This document shows, one piece after another, positions 51,246 to 59,917 of a stretch of DNA of 64,000 nt. The stretch is from Thiomonas sp. X19. Its GTDB lineage: Bacteria; Pseudomonadota; Gammaproteobacteria; Burkholderiales; Burkholderiaceae_C. Numbering within the stretch: the first letter of the stretch is position 1; each line of letters starts with the position of its first letter. Location: assembly GCF_900089495.1 (NCBI RefSeq), contig NZ_LT605203.1:186001-250000 (forward strand), given 5' to 3'. The notes beneath the pieces are model-generated. The model was not told where the DNA came from and did no database searches. It was given only the letters and a program-made list of their open reading frames with translations. The position numbers and the translations under genes are program-made.

Positions 51246-52007
51246 ATGAAAGGCGTGGCCATGACGCCTCTGCCGCGTAGCGTCAGCGCTGAAACCCTCG
51301 ACGGCCTGGCCGAGGACGACCCCGTCGCCATGCGCTCGCGCCGCGACCTGCAGCGGGTGCATCGCTTCATGGGCACGCGCTCCATCGTGCTGCGCGCCTT
51401 GCGCCGCTGGCCCATGCCGCGCGACGCGGCCACACCCTTGCGCGTGCTCGAACTCGGCGCCGGCGATGGCAGCCTGATGCTGGGCGTCGCCCGCGCCCTG
51501 GCACCGGCGTGGCCGCGCGTCGAACTCACGCTGCTGGACCGCCAGGCGCTGATCACGCCGGCGGCCGTCGAGCATTATGCCCAGGCGGGCTGGCGCGCGA
51601 CGAGCAGGACCGTCGATGTCCTGGACTGGGCCGCCGAGCCGGCGGAGGTCTCGCCGGGCGACGGCCGCGCCGAACGCTGGGACGTGATCATCGCCAACCT
51701 GTTCCTGCATCATTTCGAGGCGCAGCAGCTTGCAGCGCTGCTGCGCGCCATCGCAGCCCGCTGCGACCGCTTCTTCGCCTGTGAGCCACGTCGCGCCAGG
51801 TTTGCGCTCGCGGGCAGCCATCTCGTCGGCGCCCTCGGTGCCAATGCCGTCACGCGCCAGGACGCGGTCCTGAGCGTGCACGCGGGCTTCCAGGGCGTCG
51901 AGCTCTCGTCGCTGTGGCCGGTGTGGGACGGCAGCTGGAACCTGCGGGAACATTCCGCCGGCCTGTTCAGCCACTGCCTGCTCGCCGAGCGCTCCGGGGC
52001 GGGCTGA
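51246..52007 (+). CDS. Class I SAM-dependent methyltransferase
   Basis: A 253-residue protein with motif I VLELGAGDGSLMLGVA (~64), an acidic residue after LTLLD and the post-motif IIANLFLHHF. It probably methylates the polyketide product. Its stop overlaps the flavoprotein start (TGATG). ATG 51246 has AGGATC upstream; ATG 51261 is also possible. Confidence 0.87.
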   Translation: MKGVAMTPLPRSVSAETLDGLAEDDPVAMRSRRDLQRVHRFMGTRSIVLRALRRWPMPRDAATPLRVLELGAGDGSLMLGVARALAPAWPRVELTLLDRQALITPAAVEHYAQAGWRATSRTVDVLDWAAEPAEVSPGDGRAERWDVIIANLFLHHFEAQQLAALLRAIAARCDRFFACEPRRARFALAGSHLVGALGANAVTRQDAVLSVHAGFQGVELSSLWPVWDGSWNLREHSAGLFSHCLLAERSGAG

Positions 52008-53443
52008 TGCAGGCGCCTCTCGACGCCATCATCATCGGCGCCGGGCCTGCAGGCTCGGCCGCCGCCATCCTCTTGGCGCGCGCCGGATGGTCGGTCGCGC
52101 TGCTCGAGAGGCAGCGTTTTCCGCGCCGCAAGGTTTGCGGCGAATGTCTCGCCGCGAGCAATCTGCCCCTGCTCGACCACCTCGGCATCGGACCCGCCTT
52201 CCAAGCCGCGGCCGGCCCCGATTTGCGCCAGGTCGCGCTGCTGCGCGGCCAGCAACAGGTGCTGGCGGAACTGCCGGGCGCGGCGCAGGAAGGCCAGCGC
52301 TGGGGCCGCGCGCTCGGGCGCGAAACCCTGGACACGCTGCTGCTCGAACAGGCCCGCGCGGCGGGCGCGCAGGTGCTGCAACCCTGGGCGGTGCAGGCGG
52401 TGCGCGGTGGCAGGGGCGACTGGACCATGGAGGCGCGCGAGGCCGAAACCGGCGCCCTGCTGACGCTGCGCGCGCCGGTGGCCATTGCCGCGCAGGGCTC
52501 CTGGGAGGTGCTGCCTTGGGAGCGCCCCCGAGGCCGGCCTTCCGAGGATGATGAGACCGCTTCGGACGGCCGGGCGTTTTCTCAGGACCGGCCACGGCGC
52601 CAGCGGCTGCGCCGCGACGCCGATCTGTTCGCCTTCAAGGCCAACTTCCGCCACGCCGCACAGGCCGAGAGCCGGCTCTCGGTGCTCGCGCTCGACGGCG
52701 GCTACGGCGGCATGGTGCTGGCCGACCGCGGCATCACCACCGTGGCCTGCTGTGTGCGCCGCGACCGGCTCGCCGCCTGCAGGCGCGACGAACCCGGGCT
52801 GCGTGCGGGAGACGCCGTCGAAGCCTGGCTGATTCGAACCTGCGCCGGTGTGCGCAGGGCGCTGGCCCCGGCGCAGCGCGAAGGGCCGTGGCTGGCTGTC
52901 GGGCCGCTCGACCCTGGCATCCGGCTCAGCGCCGGCGACGCCATGTTCCGCATCGGCAATGCCGCCGGCGAGGCCCACCCGATCGTGGGCGAAGGCATGA
53001 GCATGGCGCTGCAATCGGCCTGGCTGCTGTGCGCCCATCTGCTCGGGCCGCAGACCGTCGATGCAGCGGGGCCGGGCACCGCATTTTCCGCTGCGGCCAG
53101 GGCCATGCCACACCCCACCATCGGCAGCGAGGCCTGGCAGCGCGCCATGGCCCTGCGCTATGCCACGGCCTGGCGGCGCCAGTTCGCGCCGCGGCTGTGG
53201 CTGGCTGCGGCCTTCGCCCACGCGGCCATGCGGCCGGCGGCGTCGGCGCCGCTCCTGACCCTTGCGCGGGCATGGCCCGGGCTGCTGACGCAAGGCGCAA
53301 GCTGGAGCGGCAAGACCCGCGGCATTGCCGGCCCAGCGGCCCTGGCCTTGCCGCGCCATGCGCGCGCCACGGCAACGCCAACGCAGGGACCCCGCTCCAG
53401 CCAAGGCAAGGCCACGTCCAACCCACTCAAGGAACTGCCATGA
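52007..53443 (+). CDS. FAD-dependent oxidoreductase, geranylgeranyl-reductase/hydroxylase type
   Basis: A 478-residue flavoprotein with GxGxxG loop IIIGAGPAGSAAAILLARAG (~9), the KVCGECLA segment (~45) and the second FAD motif RIGNAAGEAHPIVGEGMSMAL (~316). It could hydroxylate or reduce the polyketide ring. Residues ~172-200 (PRGRPSEDDETASDGRAFSQ and following Arg-rich stretch) look like an in-frame insert compared with related proteins. Its start and end overlap the neighbouring genes. Confidence 0.87.
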   Translation: MQAPLDAIIIGAGPAGSAAAILLARAGWSVALLERQRFPRRKVCGECLAASNLPLLDHLGIGPAFQAAAGPDLRQVALLRGQQQVLAELPGAAQEGQRWGRALGRETLDTLLLEQARAAGAQVLQPWAVQAVRGGRGDWTMEAREAETGALLTLRAPVAIAAQGSWEVLPWERPRGRPSEDDETASDGRAFSQDRPRRQRLRRDADLFAFKANFRHAAQAESRLSVLALDGGYGGMVLADRGITTVACCVRRDRLAACRRDEPGLRAGDAVEAWLIRTCAGVRRALAPAQREGPWLAVGPLDPGIRLSAGDAMFRIGNAAGEAHPIVGEGMSMALQSAWLLCAHLLGPQTVDAAGPGTAFSAAARAMPHPTIGSEAWQRAMALRYATAWRRQFAPRLWLAAAFAHAAMRPAASAPLLTLARAWPGLLTQGASWSGKTRGIAGPAALALPRHARATATPTQGPRSSQGKATSNPLKELP

Positions 53444-53730
53444 CAACGACCTTCGAGCGCCTGTGCGCCATTCTGGTGAAGGATTACAAACTCGACCCGG
53501 AATCGCTGACCCCGGATGCCACGCTGGAAAGCCTGGGCATCGATTCGCTCGGCGCCGCCGAACTGTTTTTCAACGCGGAGGATGTGTTCGGTGTCACCTT
53601 CCCGCCGGAGCAGGTGCCGCTGCTCACGCTCGGCGATGTGGTGCGCTACATCGACGCGCTGCTTGCGGAACAACATGGCGGCAAGCCCAAGGCGACGCCA
53701 GCCGAGCCTGCCGCGCAGCAGGCGAGATGA
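53440..53730 (+). CDS. Acyl carrier protein
   Basis: A 96-residue carrier protein with the phosphopantetheine site Ser36 in LGIDSLGAAELFF and helices before and after; the final ~20 residues are a Lys/Pro/Ala tail. It overlaps the flavoprotein stop by 4 bp and would carry the acyl or polyketide chain for the KAS and possibly the type III PKS. The next in-frame ATG overlaps its stop (53727). Confidence 0.93.
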   Translation: MTTTFERLCAILVKDYKLDPESLTPDATLESLGIDSLGAAELFFNAEDVFGVTFPPEQVPLLTLGDVVRYIDALLAEQHGGKPKATPAEPAAQQAR

Positions 53731-53852
53731 CCGCCCCCACCCGCCCGCAAGCGGGCGCCCCCCGAGGGGGGCAAGGAAACTTGGGAGCGGCCCGGCGTTT
53801 CCTTGCGACCGCCCCCACCCGCCCGCAAAGCGGGCGCCCCCCGAGGGGGGCA
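53730..53852. repeat. Structured tandem repeat (REP-like) between ACP and KAS genes
   Basis: Two 44-45-bp copies (53730-53773 and 53808-53852), each with two small hairpins, GCCCGC/GCGGGC and GCCCCCC/GGGGGGC. Between them a dyad CAAGGAAAC/GTTTCCTTG (53772-53780 and 53797-53805). The pattern resembles dispersed palindromic repeats of Burkholderiales genomes. It lies in the gap before the KAS start. Confidence 0.8.
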
Positions 53853-53885
53853 GGAATCCTGGCGGTTGGTGGTCGGGTTGTGGTC

Positions 53886-55136
53886 ATGAGACGGGTCGCA
53901 GTCACCGGCATCGGCGTGCTTTGCCCACTGGGCAAGAGTGTGGCGGAGGTTTACGGCAACGCGCATGCCGGGCGCTCCGGCGTTCACCGCCTCGAAGCGC
54001 CGTTTGCCCATCGGCTGATCGCGCCGCTCGCCGCCACGGTGCCGAGGTTCGACGGCACGGAGCATTTCGATCCGCCCAAGCTGCGCATGCTCGACCGCGT
54101 CAGCCAGTTCGCCCTGGTGGCCGCGCGCCAGGCCCTCGACGCCGCTGGCGGCATGCTCGACGCCTGCGACCGCAGCCGTGCCGGTGTTTTCGTCGGCACG
54201 GGCATGGGCGGTTGCCTCAGCAACGACGAGGGCTACCAGACGCTTTACGGCGAAGCTTCCGACCGCATCAAGCCCTACACCGTGCTGCTGGGCATGCCCA
54301 ACGCGCCAGCCGGGTGGATCGGCCTGGAGCATGGCTTGCTCGGCCCCGGCCTGACCTACTCGACCGCTTGCGCCGCGTCGGCCGTGGCGATCGGCGAGGC
54401 CTGGTTGCGCATCGCCAGCGGCAGCCTGGATCTGGCCCTTGCCGGTGGCGCGGAAGCCCCGCTGGCCTTCGGCTCCCTGAAGGCCTGGGAGGCGCTGCGC
54501 ACACTGGCCACCATCGACGCCGCCGAGCCCTCGGCATCGTGCAAGCCGTTCTCACAAAACCGCAGTGGCATGGTCCTCGGCGAAGGCGCGGCCATGCTGG
54601 TGCTGGAGCCCTGGGAGCAGGCCGTCGCCCGGGGGGCTGCGATTCACGGCGAAATTCTGGGCTACGGGCTCAGCACCGATGCCGGCCACCTCACCCGGCC
54701 GAGCGTCGCGGGCCAGGCTGCGGCGATGCGCGCCGCGCTGCAATCTGCCGCGCTCGACCCGCAGGACATCGACATGATCAACGCGCACGGCACCGGCACG
54801 CTGGCCAACGACGCCGTGGAGACGGCTGCGATCAAGGCCGTGTTCGGCGCCCGCGCCCTGCACATCCCCATCAGCGCGACCAAGGCCATGCACGGCCACC
54901 TGCTCGGTGCCGCGGGCGCACTGGAATGCGCCTTGTCGCTGCTGGCCCTGCAGCACGGCACCGCCTTGCCGACCATGCACCTGCAGTGCCCGGACCCGGC
55001 ATGCGATCTGGACTATGTGCCCAACGTCGCGCGCGACGGCGTTGCGGCGCGCACCCTGCTGTCGAACTCGTTCGCCTTCGGCGGCACCAACGCCGTGCTC
55101 GTGCTGCGCGCGGCATCGCCCGCTGCCAGCGGCTGA
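53886..55136 (+). CDS. Beta-ketoacyl-ACP synthase (KAS II-like)
   Basis: A 416-residue condensing enzyme with Cys162 in YSTACAASA, His301 in NAHGTGT and Lys333/His338 in ATKAMHGHLLGAAG, ending SFAFGGTNAVLVL. ATG 53886 gives the family start MRRVAVTGIG. A longer frame from 53727 overlaps the ACP stop but reads through the repeats and is less likely. It would elongate or load chains on the cluster ACP. Confidence 0.92.
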   Translation: MRRVAVTGIGVLCPLGKSVAEVYGNAHAGRSGVHRLEAPFAHRLIAPLAATVPRFDGTEHFDPPKLRMLDRVSQFALVAARQALDAAGGMLDACDRSRAGVFVGTGMGGCLSNDEGYQTLYGEASDRIKPYTVLLGMPNAPAGWIGLEHGLLGPGLTYSTACAASAVAIGEAWLRIASGSLDLALAGGAEAPLAFGSLKAWEALRTLATIDAAEPSASCKPFSQNRSGMVLGEGAAMLVLEPWEQAVARGAAIHGEILGYGLSTDAGHLTRPSVAGQAAAMRAALQSAALDPQDIDMINAHGTGTLANDAVETAAIKAVFGARALHIPISATKAMHGHLLGAAGALECALSLLALQHGTALPTMHLQCPDPACDLDYVPNVARDGVAARTLLSNSFAFGGTNAVLVLRAASPAASG

Positions 55137-55181
55137 CCGCGCGATCAAGCCTTCAGCCCCAAGGCCCACCAGGGCCGGCCA

Positions 55182-55197
55182 TGTGCGCTAACGCACA
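55182..55197. promoter_or_regulatory. Crp/Fnr-type palindrome, site 5
   Basis: TGTGCG-CTAA-CGCACA, a perfect dyad of the shared form, 135 bp upstream of the CsbD gene and just after the polyketide cluster. Confidence 0.7.
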
Positions 55198-55316
55198 GAC
55201 ACCCAACTTGCAACGCGATACGTTTGGTTCCTGCCCAGACCCGGCGCTGACATGCACAACGGCGGCCGGACTGGGTTCACGCGGAGCGTCACGCTCTGCC
55301 ACGACAAGGAGCGATC

Positions 55317-55523
55317 ATGAACTGGGCACGTATCGAAGGAAACTGGAAACAGCTCAAGGGCCAGGCCAAGGAGCAGTGGGGAAAACTCACGGATGACCAG
55401 TTGGATGTGATTGCCGGCAAACGCGACCAGCTCGCCGGCAAGATTCAGGAATCGTATGGAATCACCAAGGACGAGGCCGAAAAGCAGCTCGACGCCTGGC
55501 AGAAAAGCCGCAAATTCGATTGA
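55317..55523 (+). CDS. CsbD-family stress protein
   Basis: A 68-residue protein with the full CsbD pattern: MNWARIEGNWKQLKGQAKEQ, WGKLTDDQLDVIAGKRDQL and GITKDEAEKQLDAW. CsbD proteins are induced under general stress, but their mechanism is unknown. AAGGAG precedes the ATG, and a Crp/Fnr-type palindrome lies 135 bp upstream. Confidence 0.95.
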   Translation: MNWARIEGNWKQLKGQAKEQWGKLTDDQLDVIAGKRDQLAGKIQESYGITKDEAEKQLDAWQKSRKFD

Positions 55524-55636
55524 TCAATCGCTGAACACCGACCCGAGTCCATGATGCGCAAGGTCAGCCGACTGACCTGCAATGTATTGATGCGACCAGA
55601 TCCCGATGGATCTCGGTCTTAACCAGGAGCTCCACC

Positions 55637-55795
55637 ATGTCATTAGGCACGATACTGCTGATCATCCTCGTTCTCATGTTGATCGGCGTTCTTCCAAGTT
55701 GGCCCCATAGCCGCAGCTGGGGTTATTTCCCAAGCGGTATTCTCGGATTTATTTTGATTATCGTTCTTATTCTTTTTCTGACGGGCCGGATGTAA
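55637..55795 (+). CDS. DUF3309 small membrane protein
   Basis: A 52-residue protein (MSLGTILLIILVLMLIGVLP, a WPHSRSWGYFPSG turn, then a second hydrophobic helix ending LTGRM). The two-helix pattern is that of DUF3309 proteins, which are common next to CsbD and BON genes. AGGAG precedes ATG 55637. The gene is AT-richer than its surroundings, as expected for such hydrophobic sequences. Confidence 0.88.
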   Translation: MSLGTILLIILVLMLIGVLPSWPHSRSWGYFPSGILGFILIIVLILFLTGRM

Positions 55796-55891
55796 ATATC
55801 AATTCGCACCCATGTCATGATTATTAAATCATGGAACCGGCAGAACCGAATCATCAGCGGGCCGCGTCAATGCGTTCACCAGGAGTTCATC

Positions 55892-56203
55892 ATGCGATTC
55901 AACAAGGTTCTTTATGCATTCATGCTTGCGGCGTCGGTCGCAAGCTTCACGGGTTGCGCGGCGACACCGACACAGGACAGCACCGGCCAGTATCTCGATG
56001 ACACCGCGATCACCGCCAAGGTGAAAGCCGCCATCTTCGCCGACCCCAACCTCAAGCTTTTCGAGATCAAGGTCGTGACGTTCAAGGGCGTGGTGCAGCT
56101 CAGCGGCTTCGTCGGCTCGCGCGAGGAGGAACTCAAGGCGGTGGACTTGGCTCGGCATGTGAGCGGCGTGAAGGCGGTGCAAAACAACATGAGCGTGAAG
56201 TAG
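55892..56203 (+). CDS. BON-domain lipoprotein
   Basis: A 103-residue precursor with a lipoprotein signal (lipobox FTGC, Cys22 or nearby) and one BON domain (DDTAITAKVKAAIFADPNLK, VVQLSGFVGSREEELKAVDL). BON domains bind membranes, and OsmY-type relatives are stress-induced. AGGAG precedes ATG 55892. Confidence 0.92.
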   Translation: MRFNKVLYAFMLAASVASFTGCAATPTQDSTGQYLDDTAITAKVKAAIFADPNLKLFEIKVVTFKGVVQLSGFVGSREEELKAVDLARHVSGVKAVQNNMSVK

Positions 56204-56465
56204 AGCATCGGCATCGAGACCCCGGACCTTGCCGTGCGACGCGCCTGGCCCATCGCGATGCCGGGAAAAAACGAGCGAGCCGCACCCCGCCACCGTTGAC
56301 GAGACGGACGCCCCAGGCGGTATCGAAGGTGCCACGCGAGACGTTCGCAGGAAATGCCATGGATCGATGCCTGCATCGGGCAAAGACCCGCATTGGCAAG
56401 TCGGCCGGTTGCGCCTCACCGCCAGCCGTGCCTTTTCAAATCAACCTGATTCGAGAGGTCACACC

Positions 56466-56681
56466 ATGAGAACCAAGCAGAGATTCCTACCCTCCATCGC
56501 CGCCGCAGCCATGCTGCTCGCCCTGGGGGGCTGCGCCGGCATGTCGAGGCAGAATAAAGACACGGCCATCGGCGCCGGTGTCGGCGCCGTGGGTGGCGCC
56601 GTGTTGTCGGGCGGCAGTGGCATTGGCACGGTGGGTGGCGCGGCCGTCGGCGGCGTCATCGGCAACCAAGTCGGCAAGTAA
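56466..56681 (+). CDS. Glycine-zipper lipoprotein
   Basis: A 71-residue precursor with lipobox LGGC and a Gly/Ala-rich zipper (GAGVGAVGGAVLSGGSGIGT then VGGAAVGGVIGNQVGK), like osmotically inducible OsmB-type lipoproteins. ATG 56466 is preceded by GAGAGGT. Likely in the outer membrane. Confidence 0.85.
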   Translation: MRTKQRFLPSIAAAAMLLALGGCAGMSRQNKDTAIGAGVGAVGGAVLSGGSGIGTVGGAAVGGVIGNQVGK

Positions 56682-56758
56682 GTAAGCCCCCCTTGCGCGA
56701 GGCGTCAGTCCAAACGCTGCGGTGTTGGCCTGATGCGGCGCACAACCCAGGTACCCCC

Positions 56759-56953
56759 ATGACTCCACACATCAAACGTCTTGCCACCGCGTTCGCCATC
56801 AGCGCCGTGATGGTCGCGCTTGCCGGCTGTCAGAAGCCCGAGGGCCCGGCGCAGAAGGCGGGCAAGGCCATCGACCAGGGCGCGGCGAAGGCTGGGCAGG
56901 CGATTCAAAACGCCGGCAACAGCATTCAAAAAACGGCCAAGGGCAACCCGTAG
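56759..56953 (+). CDS. Small lipoprotein with late-embryogenesis-like repeats
   Basis: A 64-residue precursor with lipobox LAGC and an Ala/Lys/Gln-rich tail of repeats (KAGKAIDQGAAKAGQAIQNA). It probably forms an amphipathic helix at the envelope. ATG 56759 is chosen because the earlier frame lacks a signal. Function unknown; part of the stress lipoprotein row. Confidence 0.75.
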   Translation: MTPHIKRLATAFAISAVMVALAGCQKPEGPAQKAGKAIDQGAAKAGQAIQNAGNSIQKTAKGNP

Positions 56954-57021
56954 CAAACGCCGCTCTGACAACGGCGGACCGACCGCAGGAGCCTGACCGC
57001 CTTGCCGCAGGCGCGGGCCGA

Positions 57022-57762
57022 TCAGCGCTCGGCGGCATTGGCTGGCGCGGTGAGCGTGAGCAGGATGTCGGCATACCAGGCGCAGTTCAGCCCGAGCGAC
57101 TCGTCCTGTCGCAGGTCGCGGCTGCCGATGTCGATGCGCGTGGTGTGCACGCCCAGCAGCTTCCAGGGCAGTTCCGGGTCGCCGTCGGGATGGCGCAGCA
57201 CGACGGGCGCGCCACTGGTGCCGCGATGGGTGCGCGCGTCGGTGAGAAAGTAGCCCTGGCCCTGAAAGCACAGGCCGAAGGATGAGGCGATGGTCGCCTG
57301 GCGCACCACGGGCAGATGATGCAAGGTGTCGTGGAAGCCGAGCGGAAAACCGACCACGAGCAGGGGGCTGCCCACCTCCACCTCCCGCAGGCAACGCTGC
57401 AGGTGCGCGGGCGTGAAACTGCACAGCAGGACACCGGCCGGAAGCATGGCGCGATCGATCTCGATCACCGCCACGTCGATTTCGCCACCGTCATCGCTGC
57501 CTTGGCGCCAGAGCCGCTCGCCATGGTCGTAGAGCAGGACCGAGAGCGCGGTGGAGCGGGCGAGGTTGTCGGCCTCGGTGTGCAACTCGATTTCGATGCG
57601 GCTCGGGGCATGCCCGCTCGGCGCGTCGATCAGCACATGCCGGCTGGTGACCAGATACAGATGCTGGTCGCGCTCGAAGTAAAACCCGCTGGCCCCGGTC
57701 AACGGCCGGCCGTGATCGAAGGTCGAAATACGGGCGGTGGTCAGCAGCAGGGGTTCGATCAT
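57022..57762 (-). CDS. Trypsin-like serine protease (cytoplasmic)
   Basis: A 246-residue protein with the triad His42 (TSRHVL), Asp96 (GEIDVAVIE) and Ser183 (HRGTSGAPVVL). There is no signal peptide or PDZ domain, so it is a stand-alone protease of the S1 fold acting in the cytoplasm. It shows the glycine-rich FPLGFHDTLHHLP segment of this bacterial subgroup. It is followed by a transglutaminase-like gene on the same strand direction. Confidence 0.85.
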   Translation of the reverse strand: MIEPLLLTTARISTFDHGRPLTGASGFYFERDQHLYLVTSRHVLIDAPSGHAPSRIEIELHTEADNLARSTALSVLLYDHGERLWRQGSDDGGEIDVAVIEIDRAMLPAGVLLCSFTPAHLQRCLREVEVGSPLLVVGFPLGFHDTLHHLPVVRQATIASSFGLCFQGQGYFLTDARTHRGTSGAPVVLRHPDGDPELPWKLLGVHTTRIDIGSRDLRQDESLGLNCAWYADILLTLTAPANAAER

Positions 57763-57873
57763 GAGCAGCCTCGCTTCAAGCCGCGGCGCGCTCGCCTCTT
57801 GCCGCGCCGGTCGAGGTCGCGCAGCACTGGCGCCCGGGTCGCCGACCCAGGCGCCAAGCCGGCGCGTTGCGGG

Positions 57874-58737
57874 TCAATCATCCGTTGAAAGCGCCTCGGT
57901 CCTGTGGTGCGGGAGGATCAGCTGGCCGTCGGCGCCGGCAATGGCTTCGATGGTGATGATGGGCGCGGACGAGCGGACCGGACCGAAGATGGTGGCGAAC
58001 GCCACGTCGGCCGCGTCGCGCCCGGAGCCGAAGCGCACGAAGCCCATGGGGATGGCCGTGCCCGAGGGGTCGAAGATGTACCAGCGCCCGCCCAGATAGA
58101 CCTCGACATAGGCGTGGAAGTCGGTGGGGCCGAGGCCGGGGTCGGCGCCGTAGTCGATGCCGGTGGTGAAGCGCGCCGGGATGTTGCTGGCCCGGCACAG
58201 CGCAATCATCAGGTGAGCGAAGTCGCGGCACACCCCTTCGGTCGCGACCAGCGTGTCGATCGCCGAGGTGTTGGAGTTCGAGGTGTTCATCACGAAGGTC
58301 GTGTGCTGCTCCACCCAGTCGCGTATCGCCATGGCGCGGCCGTAGCCAGGCTTGATCTGGCCGAATTCGCGCAGCGCCAGCTTGTACAGCCGGTCCGACT
58401 GGCAGTAGCGGCTGGGGTAGATGTAGCCCAGCACGCGCGCCGGCAACTGCGCCACCGCGACTTCCGCGATCTGCCCGGGTTCGGCGACATGGTGCTGCAG
58501 GTCGACCGTGGCGCCGTAGCGCACTTGCAAAGGGCCCGCAGCCGCGCGCAGGCGCATGGCGCGATTGCCGGAGGCGGGGCTGGTCTCGACCTTGAACTGG
58601 ATGTTCTGGCTCAGCGTCAGGGTCTCCTCCAGCACATGCTGCTGCTCGGTGTGGGCGGCGTGGATATTGAAGACGAAGTCGCAACCGGGCTCGAAGACCT
58701 CGTAGTTCAACTCCAGTGTCAGACGCATGCGGATCAT
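57874..58737 (-). CDS. Transglutaminase-like domain protein
   Basis: A 287-residue protein with an N-terminal beta domain (LTLELNYEVFEPGCDFVFN) and a transglutaminase core carrying Cys in EGVCRDFAHLM, His in DFHAYVEVYL and Asp in FDPSGTAI. Bacterial members are usually proteases or amidases acting on peptides. The start may be ATG 58737 or 58728. It lies upstream of the trypsin-like gene, and the two could be one unit. Confidence 0.88.
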   Translation of the reverse strand: MIRMRLTLELNYEVFEPGCDFVFNIHAAHTEQQHVLEETLTLSQNIQFKVETSPASGNRAMRLRAAAGPLQVRYGATVDLQHHVAEPGQIAEVAVAQLPARVLGYIYPSRYCQSDRLYKLALREFGQIKPGYGRAMAIRDWVEQHTTFVMNTSNSNTSAIDTLVATEGVCRDFAHLMIALCRASNIPARFTTGIDYGADPGLGPTDFHAYVEVYLGGRWYIFDPSGTAIPMGFVRFGSGRDAADVAFATIFGPVRSSAPIITIEAIAGADGQLILPHHRTEALSTDD

Positions 58738-58857
58738 GGGGGAGTCACGCTCGGCGCGCGGGTGGTGTTTGGGTTGGTGGATGAGGAATTGGCGGCTTGG
58801 CCGCGACGCACGGGTGTGCATCGCCCCTGCCACCAGGCGCGGCCATGACCGCCGGCT

Positions 58858-59304
58858 TCAGGCCGCCGGCACGTCGCCCAGCTGCACGTTGAGCACGGGA
58901 ATGGCGCACAGGCGCTCCACGCCAGCCGCCACGCTGGGCTGCAGCAGGTGGTAAAGGCCGCCGTGCCCATGGCTGCCGAACACGATCAGGTCGGCGCCCC
59001 AGGCCTGCGCGTCGGCCGTGATGACGGCGGCAATGTCGGTGGCCTCGGGGCTGGTCTCGGCGATGGCGGTGCTGGCTTGCAGGCCGGCATCCGTGGCGCT
59101 TTGCATCCAGCCATCGAGCATCAGCCGGGCATCGTTGCTCATCACTTCGATCATGTTGGGGACGGAACCCATGAAACTGTTGAAGTCGATGACGACCAGA
59201 AAACGCACGGCGGCCGCGTGCTCGCGCGCCAGGCCGATGGCATGTGCCGCCGCAGCCTGCGCCGTGTCGCTTGCGTCGAGGGGAATGAGTATTTTGGTGG
59301 TCAT
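58858..59304 (-). CDS. Universal stress protein (UspA family)
   Basis: A 148-residue protein with the UspA nucleotide-binding pattern: ILIPLDASDTAQAAAAHA and VFGSHGHGGLYHLLQPSVAA (G-x2-G-x9-G-S). It binds ATP in relatives and supports survival under stress. Confidence 0.92.
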   Translation of the reverse strand: MTTKILIPLDASDTAQAAAAHAIGLAREHAAAVRFLVVIDFNSFMGSVPNMIEVMSNDARLMLDGWMQSATDAGLQASTAIAETSPEATDIAAVITADAQAWGADLIVFGSHGHGGLYHLLQPSVAAGVERLCAIPVLNVQLGDVPAA

Positions 59305-59424
59305 GGTTGGTGTGCGCTGGGCGCCGGTGTCGAGTCTGTGTGCATCGTAGGAGTCTTCTGAGCCTGGGGCGTGCCTGTTTCCGAATCGGCCCGCGCCATC
59401 GGCGGACCCCGACCAGCGCGAGGC

Positions 59425-59859
59425 CTACCAGCGCAAAGACTGGTTCATGCTGCCGGCATGCACCTGAATGCTCCGCGTCTGCCCATGGTGGGTGCCCATC
59501 ACGGTGTACGTGCCCGCTGGCAACTTGACGTAGCACAGCGGCCCGCTGGCCGTGAAGCTGGCCACGGTCTTGCCGTGGGACTGGATCTGGATCGGCACAT
59601 CGGCCAGATAGGCCCCACCCGGCCCGCCCACCATCCAGAAACCAAGGTTGAAGTCCTTCGCCCGGGCTTTCAACTGCTGCAGGCTTGCATCGCCCACGCC
59701 GCCGCAAAGGTGGACGATGGCCGCATGCGGCTCAGCCGGGTTCTGCTGCGGCTCCTGGGCTCGGGCCTGGGCCACACCCATGAGCCATGACGCACAGGCG
59801 CCGATGAAAGCCAGCGTCAGAAGGGCTTTGCGCGCCGTGACGGCATGCGGCTTGACCAT
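59425..59859 (-). CDS. Secreted protein of unknown function
   Basis: A 144-residue precursor with a signal peptide (~1-34, ending ARA) and a mature beta-rich domain (HAAIVHLCGGVGDASLQQLK, ADVPIQIQSHGKTVASF, GTYTVMGTHHGQTRSIQV). It looks like a small carboxypeptidase-regulatory-like or surface beta domain. No catalytic motif was recognised. GGAGCC precedes ATG 59859. Confidence 0.75.
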   Translation of the reverse strand: MVKPHAVTARKALLTLAFIGACASWLMGVAQARAQEPQQNPAEPHAAIVHLCGGVGDASLQQLKARAKDFNLGFWMVGGPGGAYLADVPIQIQSHGKTVASFTASGPLCYVKLPAGTYTVMGTHHGQTRSIQVHAGSMNQSLRW

Positions 59860-59917
59860 GATGGAAGGCTCCAGGCCGGAACTCGCCTGCGGGGCGGCGT
59901 GCACGGGCCTTGCACGC

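Noticed and set aside
53727..53885. N-terminal extension of the KAS reading through the tandem repeats
   Set aside because: The added residues are Pro/Arg/Gly repeats coded by the hairpin units and are not part of the KAS fold, while ATG 53886 gives the normal start.
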